64,000 bases of DNA, from positions 62,001 through 126,000 of the forward strand of contig MKGP02000063.1 of the NCBI GenBank assembly GCA_001913845.2, given 5' to 3'. This DNA is from Limnothrix sp. CACIAM 69d. GTDB taxonomy: Bacteria > Cyanobacteriota > Cyanobacteriia > CACIAM-69d. Positions 51,338 through 60,061 of this stretch are shown in pieces; position 1 is the first letter of the stretch, and every line of letters begins with the position of its first letter. The translations under genes and the position numbers were made by a program. The notes beneath the pieces were generated by a model. The model worked only from the letters and a program-made list of their open reading frames with translations. It was not told the DNA's origin and made no database searches.

Positions 51338-51826
51338 CTAGCTCAGGGCTTGGATAGCGTAGTCGATGTAGGTGTTTGCTTCGTTAGCAGCTTGACCGCT
51401 CAGACCGTGGTTAGCCTTGATGCTCTTGAGAGCTTCAACATACCAGCTGGGGGACAGTTCGAAGGTGCTGTTGATTTCAGCCAAACCAGCGATGAGGTAG
51501 TCATCCATGGGGCCGGTGCCACCAGCAACCAAGCAGTAGGTGATCATGCGCAGGTAGTAGCCCACGTCACGAGCGCACTTGTCCTTGCCGGTTTGGGTCG
51601 AGGCGTAGTTAGCGCCGTTCATTTGGGTCGTGTAGGGGAACTTGCCGTACACAGCTTGCACAGCAGCGCTCACCAGGCTGTCAGCCTTGGTGGTCAGGGC
51701 GCGAGCAGCTTCCATGCTGGCTTGAGCGCGCTCGAAGCGACCGCGAGCCGATTGCAGTTCAGCGTTGCTCAGGAAACGACCTTGCGAATCAGCAGCTGCG
51801 ATAGCTTCGGTGATCGGAGTCTTCAT
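51338..51826 (-). CDS. cpcA: C-phycocyanin alpha subunit
   Basis: 162 residues, the standard length. It carries phycocyanobilin on C84 in [19 protein letters not shown]. The globin-like helices are complete ([67 protein letters not shown]). With CpcB it forms the hexamers of phycobilisome rods that absorb around 620 nm. The ATG lies 292 nt after the cpcB stop; the spacer contains the IS605-like structured element. The ribosome binding site is weak (ACGGGACT). A hairpin with T run follows its stop. Confidence 0.98.
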   Translation of the reverse strand: MKTPITEAIAAADSQGRFLSNAELQSARGRFERAQASMEAARALTTKADSLVSAAVQAVYGKFPYTTQMNGANYASTQTGKDKCARDVGYYLRMITYCLVAGGTGPMDDYLIAGLAEINSTFELSPSWYVEALKSIKANHGLSGQAANEANTYIDYAIQALS

Positions 51827-51859
51827 AGTCCCGTGTTAGGTGTCTCTAAAGTTAGCGTT

Positions 51860-52045
51860 GTTGACATCTTCCCTACCGCAAGCGGACAGGGATTCCCAAA
51901 CCTCACGGTTTGGGTTTCTACGTCACAGCACCCGACTCAACCTCGAAAGGTTCTTGGGCCTTGTGGCTGCTCCGCAGACTGAAACCGCTAGCCTAGCGGC
52001 CATTCATCGACTAAAACGCCCTGAAGGGCGGGGCTTTAAACCCTG
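51860..52045 (-). mobile_element. IS200/IS605-type end remnant or MITE-like structured element in the cpcB-cpcA spacer
   Basis: Read on the minus strand, a series of hairpins runs from GGGTTTAAAGCCCC and CGCCC-TTCA-GGGCG (52017-52030) through CCGCT/AGCGG (51985-51999), AACCT-TTCG-AGGTT (51939-51952, a UUCG tetraloop) and CCCAAACC/GGTTTGGG (51895-51914) to CCGC/GCGG inside AGGGA/TCCCT (51870-51892), ending AGGGAAGATGTCAAC. The final GAATCCC...AGGGAAGATGTCAAC pattern is typical of the right end of IS605/IS1341-type elements, the region that gives rise to the TnpB guide RNA. No transposase or TnpB frame is present. It may be an internally deleted element, co-transcribed with cpcBA. Confidence 0.55.
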
Positions 52046-52118
52046 TTTTCCGATAAATCGAGACGAGATTGAAGTCAAAAGAAGATTGAAATCCTAAGTG
52101 ACTTCACGGCAGCTTCGA

Positions 52119-52649
<531 letters not shown>

Positions 52650-52799
52650 CTAAGGAATAGGTGTTTGTCGAGGTTGGTTGTGGTTTTGCGCTGTAGACAA
52701 CTCAGTTCGCTGCCTTCACCTGCTAGCGCAGTGCGAGAAGGTTTTTCAGCTCCGTCTTAGTTCAACAACGCTTTGCTTAAATTGGGGATCTCAATAGGT

Positions 52800-52842
52800 A
52801 GCCATGGCAAATCTGCCGGTTAAATTAACCGCAGTCATGGCT
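52800..52842 (-). promoter_or_regulatory. nested hairpin in the cpcB leader
   Basis: The inner palindrome CGGTTAAATTAACCG (52817-52831) is bracketed by AGCCATG (52800-52806) and CATGGCT (52836-52842), giving a two-tier stem in the presumed 5' untranslated region about 165 nt before cpcB. It could be an mRNA-stabilising or regulatory structure, or a protein-binding site. Confidence 0.5.
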
Positions 52843-52943
52843 CAAAATCTGAGAGATTTTTCAAGTTTTATGAGAACCGAAAAAAATCCCTAGCAGTAGC
52901 GCGTTGACTAACGTTTGCTTGTTAAACACCTCTCGGCTATTTC

Positions 52944-52972
52944 TTTATACAACGCAGAAAGGGGTTTGGTCA
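52944..52972 (-). promoter_or_regulatory. candidate cpc promoter
   Basis: On the minus strand TGACCA (52972-52967) and TATAAA (52949-52944) are spaced by 17 nt, a fair sigma-70-type match. Transcription would begin near 52937 and give a leader of about 300 nt. Other AT-rich hexamers lie further upstream, for example TATACC near 53145. Confidence 0.35.
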
Positions 52973-53556
52973 TTACAAGTTGTTAAGTTTCTTCAGGGAT
53001 GTTCGGTATGAGCAACGAAGGATTAAGGAAACTCCTGTGTTGTTAAAGGTTGAGGGTGATGGAGGTAGATTTCTGGGCTGTTGGGAACTCAAGGTTTTGT
53101 GGTGTGGGGATTTACTGAGTTTTGTGCTTTTTTGCAAAGGTTAGGTATAAAAACTTAGTCCAAAGAATCAGGAACTGAAATCGCCCTGATCAAAAATGGT
53201 AATTGTCTAGAATTTCGTCATAAATCCTTAATGTTTCCTTTAGGAAAGGTCAAAACCTTTAACAAAAATCGATGTTGGCTGCTGGCTGTGAAATCCCTGA
53301 ATAAAGGCTAGCAAATTGGTCAATGGGCGAGGTCAGTCCGCGAAAATGCCCGATGGATCTCGGTTTTAGCGGTTGGCATCCTCTGGCGATCGGATTCGCA
53401 AACTTTGCATGGCTCCTATGCGAGATTTGCTGGGTTGGTAACCCTTATTGGTAAATCCCTGTTGGTAACCCCCTGTTGATCAAACTCCTTATGGGCGAGA
53501 TGGCAAGAATGGGATGGCAAATGGGTTTGCGGAATCCCTGGCGAACCGAGAAAAGT

Positions 53557-54642
53557 TTATTGGTCGGGGCCGGCTGTGGGCTGCTGCCAGCGCTTGAGCT
53601 GAAGTAGGTATTGCCCCAAAAACGGTAGCCCTCCGATCGCGGGGAGCAGGTAGCGGGAGGTACACAACAGCCCAAGGGCGGCCCCGATCGGGGCGGCAAA
53701 GTAGGGTTGGTAAAACAAGATGAGGGCCGCATCCCGAGTGCCCACGCCCGCGAAGGTTAAGGGCAACAGGCCGGCCAGGATGGCCAGCGGCGAGAGGGCT
53801 AAGTTAGCCAGGAAAGGCGCGAAGGCACGCAGGGCCAAGATGAAAAACCAGATTTGCAAAAGATGCAAAAACCAAATCACGATCGAGGTGAGGGTGACGA
53901 TCGCGAGTTGGCGACGATCGCTCCAAAAGTAGTCATGCATCAGTTGCCAGGAGTTGCTGAGCCGATCGAGCTTGCGGCGCATCTTGCCGGGGGCGATTCG
54001 CTGACCGGCGGCAAAGACCGATCGGGCAAAGGCGGGCCAACTCAACAGCGCCACCCCGGACACCAATCCCCCGATCGTGGCCAACGTCATGATCCAAAAC
54101 AGCGGATCCTTGCTGGGATAGAGCAGCAGACCAAACCCGCACCACACCAGCAACGACAACATATCGCAAGCCTTTTCAAACACCACCAACGAAAAGGCCA
54201 AGGAACCCTCTAAATGGCCCCGATCTCGCATGAAATAGGACTTGGCCAGGTCGCCCATCTTGGACGGCAGCACCATATTCAACACACTGGCCGCCAAAAT
54301 CAGCCGATTGGCTTCTCCAAAGCTCAAGGTTGCAGCGGAAGCCGCCGCCGGCTCGATCGCGGGGGATCTCGCAAATCCTGAATCCTCCTGACTGTCTGGG
54401 TTAGCTAGCGGCATCCCGCGCAGCATCTCGCTCTTGGGCATTACCCGAGGCATTACCCGAGGCATTAACTGTTGCAGCCGCCAGGAGGTCAGCAAGGTTA
54501 AGGGCACAACCATCCCTAAGCTGATGGCCATCCATACCGGATCGCATTGCTGAAACACCTGCACCAACCCGGCAAAGTCGATACGGGTGTAAATCACAAT
54601 CAAAATCAGCAAGCTAACGGCAATTGAAACCCAACGCTTCAT
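53557..54642 (-). CDS. LPG-synthase-like (UPF0104) integral membrane protein
   Basis: 361 residues with about eight spans. VSIAVSLLILIVIYTRIDFA opens it; LILAASVLNMVLPSKMGDLA, VVFEKACDMLSLLVWCGFGL and LALSPLAILAGLLPLTFAGV with GTRDAALILFYQ are the conserved blocks of the lysylphosphatidylglycerol-synthase membrane-region family. The soluble aminoacyl-transfer domain of true MprF is absent, so lysine transfer is not expected; such short members are often linked to lipid or glycan transport. An insertion of about 45 residues after span 2 contains a repeated MPRV motif from a 12-nt tandem repeat. It lies 45 nt after the toroid-type gene on the same strand. Confidence 0.82.
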   Translation of the reverse strand: MKRWVSIAVSLLILIVIYTRIDFAGLVQVFQQCDPVWMAISLGMVVPLTLLTSWRLQQLMPRVMPRVMPKSEMLRGMPLANPDSQEDSGFARSPAIEPAAASAATLSFGEANRLILAASVLNMVLPSKMGDLAKSYFMRDRGHLEGSLAFSLVVFEKACDMLSLLVWCGFGLLLYPSKDPLFWIMTLATIGGLVSGVALLSWPAFARSVFAAGQRIAPGKMRRKLDRLSNSWQLMHDYFWSDRRQLAIVTLTSIVIWFLHLLQIWFFILALRAFAPFLANLALSPLAILAGLLPLTFAGVGTRDAALILFYQPYFAAPIGAALGLLCTSRYLLPAIGGLPFLGQYLLQLKRWQQPTAGPDQ

Positions 54643-54687
54643 AGAAAATCTCAGGCGGGGAGGATGATTAGGGATAGATGGGCGGCT

Positions 54688-56418
54688 TTAGGAAAATAGG
54701 CGATCGACCTTCAGGGGTTCACCGGGGTTGAGATGCTGAACCTGAGCTGTCAAATTCCAGCTTTTTTGGAGCTGACCCGCTTGGTAAGTGCGGCTCATCA
54801 CCACATAAATCGAAGTTTGGTCGGTACCGATTTCCACGCCTTGCACGGGTTGCCAATTGGGAGCCAGCAACTCATCTTGCACCCGCCAGCCTTGCCCCAC
54901 CCATTCCAAACGACGAATGAAACGATAGGGGGTCGATCGCTTGCCCACGATCAAAATCCGCTGCAAAATGCGCCGAATCAGGTTCGGAAAAAATCGCCCC
55001 ACACTCAACATCACCAACCGCAAAATCATTAACTTGCTAGGGGTCATCAGGGTTTGTTTTGCCCAGCCCAGTTGCCCACAAATGCCAATGCGATCGGGTT
55101 CCACTTGCAGATCGTATTGATCCACCAGGTGACCCACGGCATTTTTCAGTTTTTTGCCCTGTTGTACTTGCAGTGAAAATTGCGTATCGGATGCCAACAA
55201 TTCTTGGTTTCGGAAAATTTTGAAAGTGCCACCTTTGTTGAGGGCTAACAGTAAGGTCAGCCAGTGTCCTTCATGGTTTTGGCGACGATCAATCAAAATT
55301 CTGGCTTCCGGTAGCCAAACTCGCAGGGGCTTGGGATCTGGAATGGGCGGGCGATCGGGCACAAAGTCTCGCCAGGCTAACAAATAATTCCAAGCGTGAT
55401 GACCCACAATATGGTCATCCGCATAACAGGCTCCCAATCCCCGTGCAAGTCCTTGCAAAACTTGGTCATTAATCGCCAGGGCCGAAGGCATCCACCGCCC
55501 CACCAATTCAAAGCCATGGGGAAAGAAATTATAGGTATTTCGGCTCGTATATTCCCCCCCGAAAGAGCCATCGGGATGCACAAACCATTGCACCAATTCC
55601 ACCGCTTGGGCTAAGGCGGGTTGCAACCTTGGATCAGCCTTGTCGCCTTGTAAAGTCAGCAACCGCGCCAAACAGGAAATGGTGAGGGTGTGGTAGCCCG
55701 GATCGCACCCTTCATATTCTTGAAACCAGCCTTCGCTGCTCTGCCAAGACAACACCTGATTGAGGCGATCGACCTGGGCCCGTTGCCATCGATCGGTCTG
55801 GAGCCGTTGCCCCAGCAACTCCAAACACAGCACAATCAAGGCTTGGTGGTTGGTGAGTCGGCCGCTTTCTTGGTGATGGGCCAACCAATCGGCCCGCCGA
55901 CTCAAAAATTGCCAAATTTGCGGATCGTCCAGCCCAATTAGCTCACAGGCATCAATGCAGGCCAGCAAAGAAAAGGCCGCCGCCCCCCCGGCCCGCTCAA
56001 AGGGAAAATAATCATCACAGGAGCCGTCTGGATGAGAGCTTTGGGCCCCGTAGCGAATGCCTGCTTCAACCCAGCGCCGGAGGTTAGGCTGCTGATAAAA
56101 AGGATTATTTGGTAAAGGAAAGGCCCAAACCAACGCCAGGGGCAGCACAAATTCCTGGCTCATGCCGCTGGGAAAGTCAACGATTTTGTATTGCCAGTAG
56201 TTGCGATCGAAGCAACCGTAGGTGGGGCTATGGGGATTGCGATCGCACAGGGTCAAAATTTTGGGAATTTGGGCGATCGCCGCCTGGGCAAACTGATCCC
56301 GATCGGGCTGCGCTGGGAAAGATGAAGGCTGATGAGGCATGGAGCTAGAAAACTCATCGATCGCCATAGGGAAGTGCGGTTGTAGTTGAGCGGATGTGTG
56401 GATTTGGGCGTGGGGCAT
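54688..56418 (-). CDS. probable alpha/alpha-toroid protein of unknown function
   Basis: 576 residues without signal peptide. The middle (about 60-370) shows repeated paired helices typical of (alpha/alpha)6 toroids: LRRWVEAGIRYGAQSSHPDG, FLSRRADWLAHHQESGRLTN, VLSWQSSEGWFQEYEGCDPG and WFVHPDGSFGGEYTSRNTYN. The HPDG/GWFQ-type motifs recall terpene cyclase or glycan-lyase/hydrolase folds, with Asp-Gly turns between helices. The C-terminal 200 residues are strand-rich (FRNQELLASDTQFSLQVQQG). That layout resembles heparinase-like proteins, but I see no sure catalytic pair. It is followed 45 nt later by the LPG-synthase-like membrane protein, suggesting an envelope lipid or glycan role. An internal ATG at residue 18 is an alternative start. 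Confidence 0.65.
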   Translation of the reverse strand: MPHAQIHTSAQLQPHFPMAIDEFSSSMPHQPSSFPAQPDRDQFAQAAIAQIPKILTLCDRNPHSPTYGCFDRNYWQYKIVDFPSGMSQEFVLPLALVWAFPLPNNPFYQQPNLRRWVEAGIRYGAQSSHPDGSCDDYFPFERAGGAAAFSLLACIDACELIGLDDPQIWQFLSRRADWLAHHQESGRLTNHQALIVLCLELLGQRLQTDRWQRAQVDRLNQVLSWQSSEGWFQEYEGCDPGYHTLTISCLARLLTLQGDKADPRLQPALAQAVELVQWFVHPDGSFGGEYTSRNTYNFFPHGFELVGRWMPSALAINDQVLQGLARGLGACYADDHIVGHHAWNYLLAWRDFVPDRPPIPDPKPLRVWLPEARILIDRRQNHEGHWLTLLLALNKGGTFKIFRNQELLASDTQFSLQVQQGKKLKNAVGHLVDQYDLQVEPDRIGICGQLGWAKQTLMTPSKLMILRLVMLSVGRFFPNLIRRILQRILIVGKRSTPYRFIRRLEWVGQGWRVQDELLAPNWQPVQGVEIGTDQTSIYVVMSRTYQAGQLQKSWNLTAQVQHLNPGEPLKVDRLFS

Positions 56419-56666
56419 GGGTCACCAACGATCGCGAGTTCGATCGCAGCAACAACCAAGATACGATCGCCCTGGGCCCCCGCCGTCATCACCACCCATC
56501 CCAGCCCCTGTCACAGTATCCCGCCGGCCACTCGCTAGGATAGAAACATCATGCAGGTTAATTTCGCGCTAGTGAACTTCGCACCAGTCGATTTCTCAAC
56601 AACTGCCTTGAATCCCTTGAGTGCCTTGCCCTCTCAATTCAGCCGACTCATGCGGAGGTAGCGATC

Positions 56667-57668
56667 GTGCTCAACCCCACAAAGTCGATCGTAGACGAAC
56701 TCACCCGAGAACTAGCAGACGGCTACCGCCAAACCTACGGCGGTATGAAACCGGACTATGCAGAAATTCTCGGGTGGGTTGCCAACATGGCCCTAGAAAA
56801 CATCGCCAACAGTGACGCGCTCTACCACAACGTTGAGCACACCATGTACGTCACCCTGGTGGGCCAAGAAATTTTGAAAGGCAAGCATATTCGCCAAGGC
56901 GGCGTGACCTGCGAAGATTGGCTGCTGTTTCATGTCTCGCTGCTGTGTCACGACATTGGCTATGTACGCGGCGTTTGTCACCGCGATCGCCCCCAGCAGC
57001 GGATTTACGCCACCGGCATTGACGACGAAACCATCGCCCTCCCCACCGGAGCCACCGATGCCAGCATGGCCCCTTACCATGTCGATCGGGGCAAACGTTT
57101 CATCAAAGACCGCTTCAAAAAGCACCGCCTCATCGACACCCAGGCCGTGCAAGACAACATTGAACTCACCCGCTTCCCCGTTCCCCAAGACAACGACCAC
57201 GCCGACACCGTGGGCTATCCCGGCCTGGTGCGAGCCGCCGACTTGATCGGTCAGCTATCCGACCCGCGCTATTTACAAAAAATTCCCGCCCTCTATTACG
57301 AATTTGAGGAAATTGGCACCAATCAACAATTGGGCTACCACAGCCCCGATGATTTGCGCGCCAAATATCCCAGCTTCTATTGGAATGTGGTTTACCGGTA
57401 CATTGAGCCAGCCCTCGGCCTGTTGGAGCTAACCCAAACCGGCAAGCAAATCGCCGCCAACCTCTATGCCAACGTCTTCCGGGTCGAGCACCAGCAATAC
57501 ACGCCCTTTTTTGCCCCCGAAGCCCACTCTCTAAACTCAGCAAACTCAGCCACTTCAGTCAATTCCACTTCAGTAAACTCAGTCAACTCAGTCAACTCAG
57601 GAACCTCAAGCAGTGGAGCCATCTCCACCAAGGGCAACGCGCAAAAACAAGGAAGCCACGCCGATTAG
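56667..57668 (+). CDS. HD-domain metal-dependent phosphohydrolase
   Basis: 333 residues from a GTG at 56667, chosen because GGAGG lies 8 nt upstream. The HD core is seen in YHNVEHTMYVTLVGQEIL, HVSLLCHDIGYVRGVC (the HD pair) and YPGLVRAADLIGQLSDPRYL with a late aspartate, so metal and phosphate ligands are present. The protein resembles the small HD/PDEase class acting on nucleotides, including possibly cyclic nucleotides. The substrate is unknown. The last 50 residues are a Ser/Asn/Thr repeat (SVNSTSVNSVNSVNSGTSSS) coded by a tandem DNA repeat and are probably disordered. No membrane span. It is divergent from the toroid-type gene. Confidence 0.85.
   Translation: MLNPTKSIVDELTRELADGYRQTYGGMKPDYAEILGWVANMALENIANSDALYHNVEHTMYVTLVGQEILKGKHIRQGGVTCEDWLLFHVSLLCHDIGYVRGVCHRDRPQQRIYATGIDDETIALPTGATDASMAPYHVDRGKRFIKDRFKKHRLIDTQAVQDNIELTRFPVPQDNDHADTVGYPGLVRAADLIGQLSDPRYLQKIPALYYEFEEIGTNQQLGYHSPDDLRAKYPSFYWNVVYRYIEPALGLLELTQTGKQIAANLYANVFRVEHQQYTPFFAPEAHSLNSANSATSVNSTSVNSVNSVNSGTSSSGAISTKGNAQKQGSHAD
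57531..57606 (+). repeat. 9-base tandem repeat in the HD gene
   Basis: About seven imperfect units of AACTCAGTC encode Asn-Ser-Val/Ala triplets at the C-terminus of the HD protein. The unit length is a multiple of three, so copy changes keep the frame. Confidence 0.8.
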
Positions 57669-57803
57669 GCATGGCTCCCAAGCAAAGAGTTCTTAGGCAA
57701 AGAACGAGGGGGCTTGGTATTAGGGCTGCGGGTTAGCGATGGGGATTCACTTTCCCTCGCCTAGCGCTGGCCCTGCATATCCCCCCTTGTCTCTTGTTAT
57801 GAC

Positions 57804-58634
57804 CTAGGCATCGCTATCCACACGGGCATAGAAGCGACCGACAATCTTCATGTCGCTCGGCTTCTTGGAACCCATATCGGTATCCGAGGGTTGGTAGCTA
57901 ACGAAAGTGCCAGCAATTTCGTTGGTGTCAGCGTCCACCTTCGACACTTGCAGCGAGATGTTGCCCGTGCCGATGTCGTATTTCTTGACGTTTTCTTTCA
58001 CCAGTTCATCGCTGTCAGCATCAGCGGGCAGTGCCACGGCATTGTCATAGCCGCTGGCCAAGCCACGACCCTTCGGATCCAGAAAGGTGGAACCACGATA
58101 GGAGGGAACGCGGAATTGACCCTTCAGGTCGGTGGAAGAGGTGATGGCCGCTTGACCGGCTTGGCTGGTGGCCACCAGTTGCTTGATCGTGAACAGGAAG
58201 GGCACTTCTTCGCCACCGGGCAGGAGCACGGTTGAAGGCTGGAAGTCAAAGCCATCTTCTTCGGTGAAGGTCAGCGAGCCATCGCTGTTCACGGCCAGGG
58301 AGCCTTGAATTTGGTCGAGGGAGCTGGTTTTGCGGGTCAGCAAACGGCCTTCCACAAATTCCGCTTCTCTGCGCTTGTTAAGGCCTTCTTCTTTTACGTA
58401 GTAATTAAGGGGCTGTAAGCACAGGGCTTGAATGCTGTAATTTTTACCTGCTTCAAGGGCGATCGAACCGCGCGTGACGGTATCGACATCAGGGCAGTTA
58501 TTCGCCAAACCGGTGTTCCGAATTTCTTCGTAGGTCAGGGGGCGATCGCTGGCCATTGAGGCATCGCCGCAGGCCGCCGTTAGCACACTCAGGCACAGGG
58601 CCAGAAGTGCGGCGATCAAAGCTTTGTATCGCAT
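57804..58634 (-). CDS. psbO: photosystem II manganese-stabilising protein PsbO
   Basis: 276 residues from the ATG at 58634 with GAGG upstream; a TTG at 58646 is less likely. An N-terminal signal (KALIAALLALCLSVLTAACG) directs export to the thylakoid lumen; it ends in a TAAC lipobox-like site. The mature part has the conserved LTYEEIRNTGLANNCPDVD with the cysteine that pairs with the one in IQALCLQP, then REAEFVEGRLLTRKTSSLDQ, KGQFRVPSYRGSTFLDPKGR and GYDNAVALPA. PsbO binds the lumenal side of photosystem II and stabilises the Mn4CaO5 cluster. Length and motifs are standard. The gene is monocistronic. Confidence 0.98.
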   Translation of the reverse strand: MRYKALIAALLALCLSVLTAACGDASMASDRPLTYEEIRNTGLANNCPDVDTVTRGSIALEAGKNYSIQALCLQPLNYYVKEEGLNKRREAEFVEGRLLTRKTSSLDQIQGSLAVNSDGSLTFTEEDGFDFQPSTVLLPGGEEVPFLFTIKQLVATSQAGQAAITSSTDLKGQFRVPSYRGSTFLDPKGRGLASGYDNAVALPADADSDELVKENVKKYDIGTGNISLQVSKVDADTNEIAGTFVSYQPSDTDMGSKKPSDMKIVGRFYARVDSDA

Positions 58635-59281
58635 GGTGAACCTCAATCTCTAAAGTCTTGCTAAGGTCTCAAGGAATATTAGAAGAAGACTGGGACAAGT
58701 CTCGTGGCAGCGATCGGCGAGGGGTCACGACCGTAAGGGGCAAGCAGGCTACCCGATCGGGCAGTTACTAAACCCAAGCCCGCTGTCCAAGGTTTTCGAG
58801 ATGGCCCGCGTGAAATCACTCGAAGAATTCGCTTGAGCAAGCGATCTACAGCGCAACACCACGCCACTAGGCATCCGAATTTTGGGGTTAATTGAGAAAA
58901 CAATCAATCCCAACGATCGCTGGATATACCAAGCCAAGCGTCCCAATAGAGCATTCTACACGCCTCAGCGACCGCCCAATCGATTTCGCTGATTTGATCG
59001 ATCGCTTTCGATCATCACCCAAGGACACCGCCGTCAAGCTGGTTTCGGAGCCAAGCCCCCAAGCGTAGCGGGGCCAGATTTAAACATCCGGCCCCGCTGC
59101 TGATTTTGTGTTTGATTTTGTGCTTGACCCGGTGGTTCCCTCAGTCGCCCCTGTTGTGGAGCAGGGGGCCGGTGGGTTGGGTCTGCACCAGGACTGGGCG
59201 ATCAACTGGGTGATCAACTGGGCAATCAGGTAATCGACTGAATCGATGGCTCGATCGATCACCTGGCTCCGTGACGTTTGC
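58635..59281. other. 647-nt region upstream of psbO
   Basis: No credible gene; frames at 58679-58946 and 59080-59262 lack ribosome binding sites and family features. TAATAT on the minus strand at 58682-58677 could be the psbO -10 box, without a good -35. The hairpin at 59067-59098 separates psbO's upstream region from the small gene at 59282. Confidence 0.45.
59067..59098. terminator. GC-rich hairpin downstream of the small gene at 59282
   Basis: AGCGGGGCC (59067-59075) and GGCCCCGCT (59090-59098) form a perfect 9-bp stem. T-rich sequence follows on the plus strand only (GATTTTGTGTTTGATTTTG). It lies 184 nt after the stop of the minus-strand small gene, so a terminator is possible but the preferred direction is unclear. 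Confidence 0.4.
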
Positions 59282-59473
59282 CTAGCTCATGGTGGCTGGG
59301 CTGCGATCATAGCTATCGCTAACCAACTTGCCTTGAATGTGGGTCAGGCGGTTGGCCGCATCGGCGGTCAGACCCATGGTGACGCTAGCGCGGCCTAGCA
59401 GGGATTGATGACGGTGCTTAACGGCGTGGTGACGTTGGGTCATCAGGGCACGAGCGCGGTCGAGACTAGACAT
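59282..59473 (-). CDS. small basic protein with strong ribosome binding site, unknown function
   Basis: 63 residues: MSSLDRARALMTQRHHAVKH, then RHQSLLGRASVTMGLTADAA and RLTHIQGKLVSDSYDRS. It is rich in Arg and His in the first half and helical throughout. A strong GGAGG lies 8 nt before the ATG, which makes it very likely a real, well-translated gene. No cysteine pairs, signal or membrane span. I cannot name the family with confidence. It lies alone between psbO and the oxoamine synthase gene. A small regulatory or photosystem-associated protein is possible, but nothing in the sequence proves this. Confidence 0.65.
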   Translation of the reverse strand: MSSLDRARALMTQRHHAVKHRHQSLLGRASVTMGLTADAANRLTHIQGKLVSDSYDRSPATMS

Positions 59474-60061
59474 GGGAGCAACCTCCGAGGAAAAACTGAT
59501 TGAGGGTTATAGCGACAACAACCGTTGATTAACTCCCGGACTGTTGAAGGGCGATGCAGGCATTGCGCTGGGTGGGCGGCAATCCCTGGCCCGATCGGGC
59601 CTTGGTTACTGGCTCCGCTGGGTCAGAAATCAAGGTCGGTTTCAGGCCGTTGTCCTACTTCTGAGAGTAACGCAGATGAAAAAATTCTGCCAATTTCTGT
59701 ATCAAGAGTTACGAAATACAAATCTTTAGAATTGTCCCAAAGGGGGTTGCACGCGATCGCGCGGGGTATAAACAGGGGCCCAGTTGCATGACCAATCCAT
59801 TGCCCCTTGCAAGAGCAGGCGCGAACTGAGATACAGTTAAGAGCAATTTGCGAGCGCAACAAATCGCAATACACCGAAACCATCGCAATCCCACACCCTG
59901 CCCAGTGACTGGGAAGGAGACTCGGATCATTACCCCCCGACTCCTAACCCCTCCTACGCTGTTTTGGCGGGAAATCTGCGGCAGTGACTGCAACGACGCG
60001 ATCGCACCCTGGGTCGGATAAGGATCGATCGCAACCAGCAATTTGAGGCGAGGAGAAACCT
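59474..60061. other. 588-nt divergent region before the oxoamine synthase gene
   Basis: No gene accepted. Small frames at 59525-59791 and on the minus strand lack support. The last 20 nt carry the ribosome binding site GAGGAG of the gene at 60062. No riboswitch or other RNA recognised. Confidence 0.4.

Noticed and set aside
53445-53732. 95-codon minus-strand frame near the cpc upstream region
   Set aside because: Overlaps the end of the LPG-synthase-like gene in another frame and looks like its shadow.
59474-60061. Riboswitch or other structured RNA before the oxoamine synthase gene
   Set aside because: No conserved riboswitch core or convincing long-stem structure was recognised.
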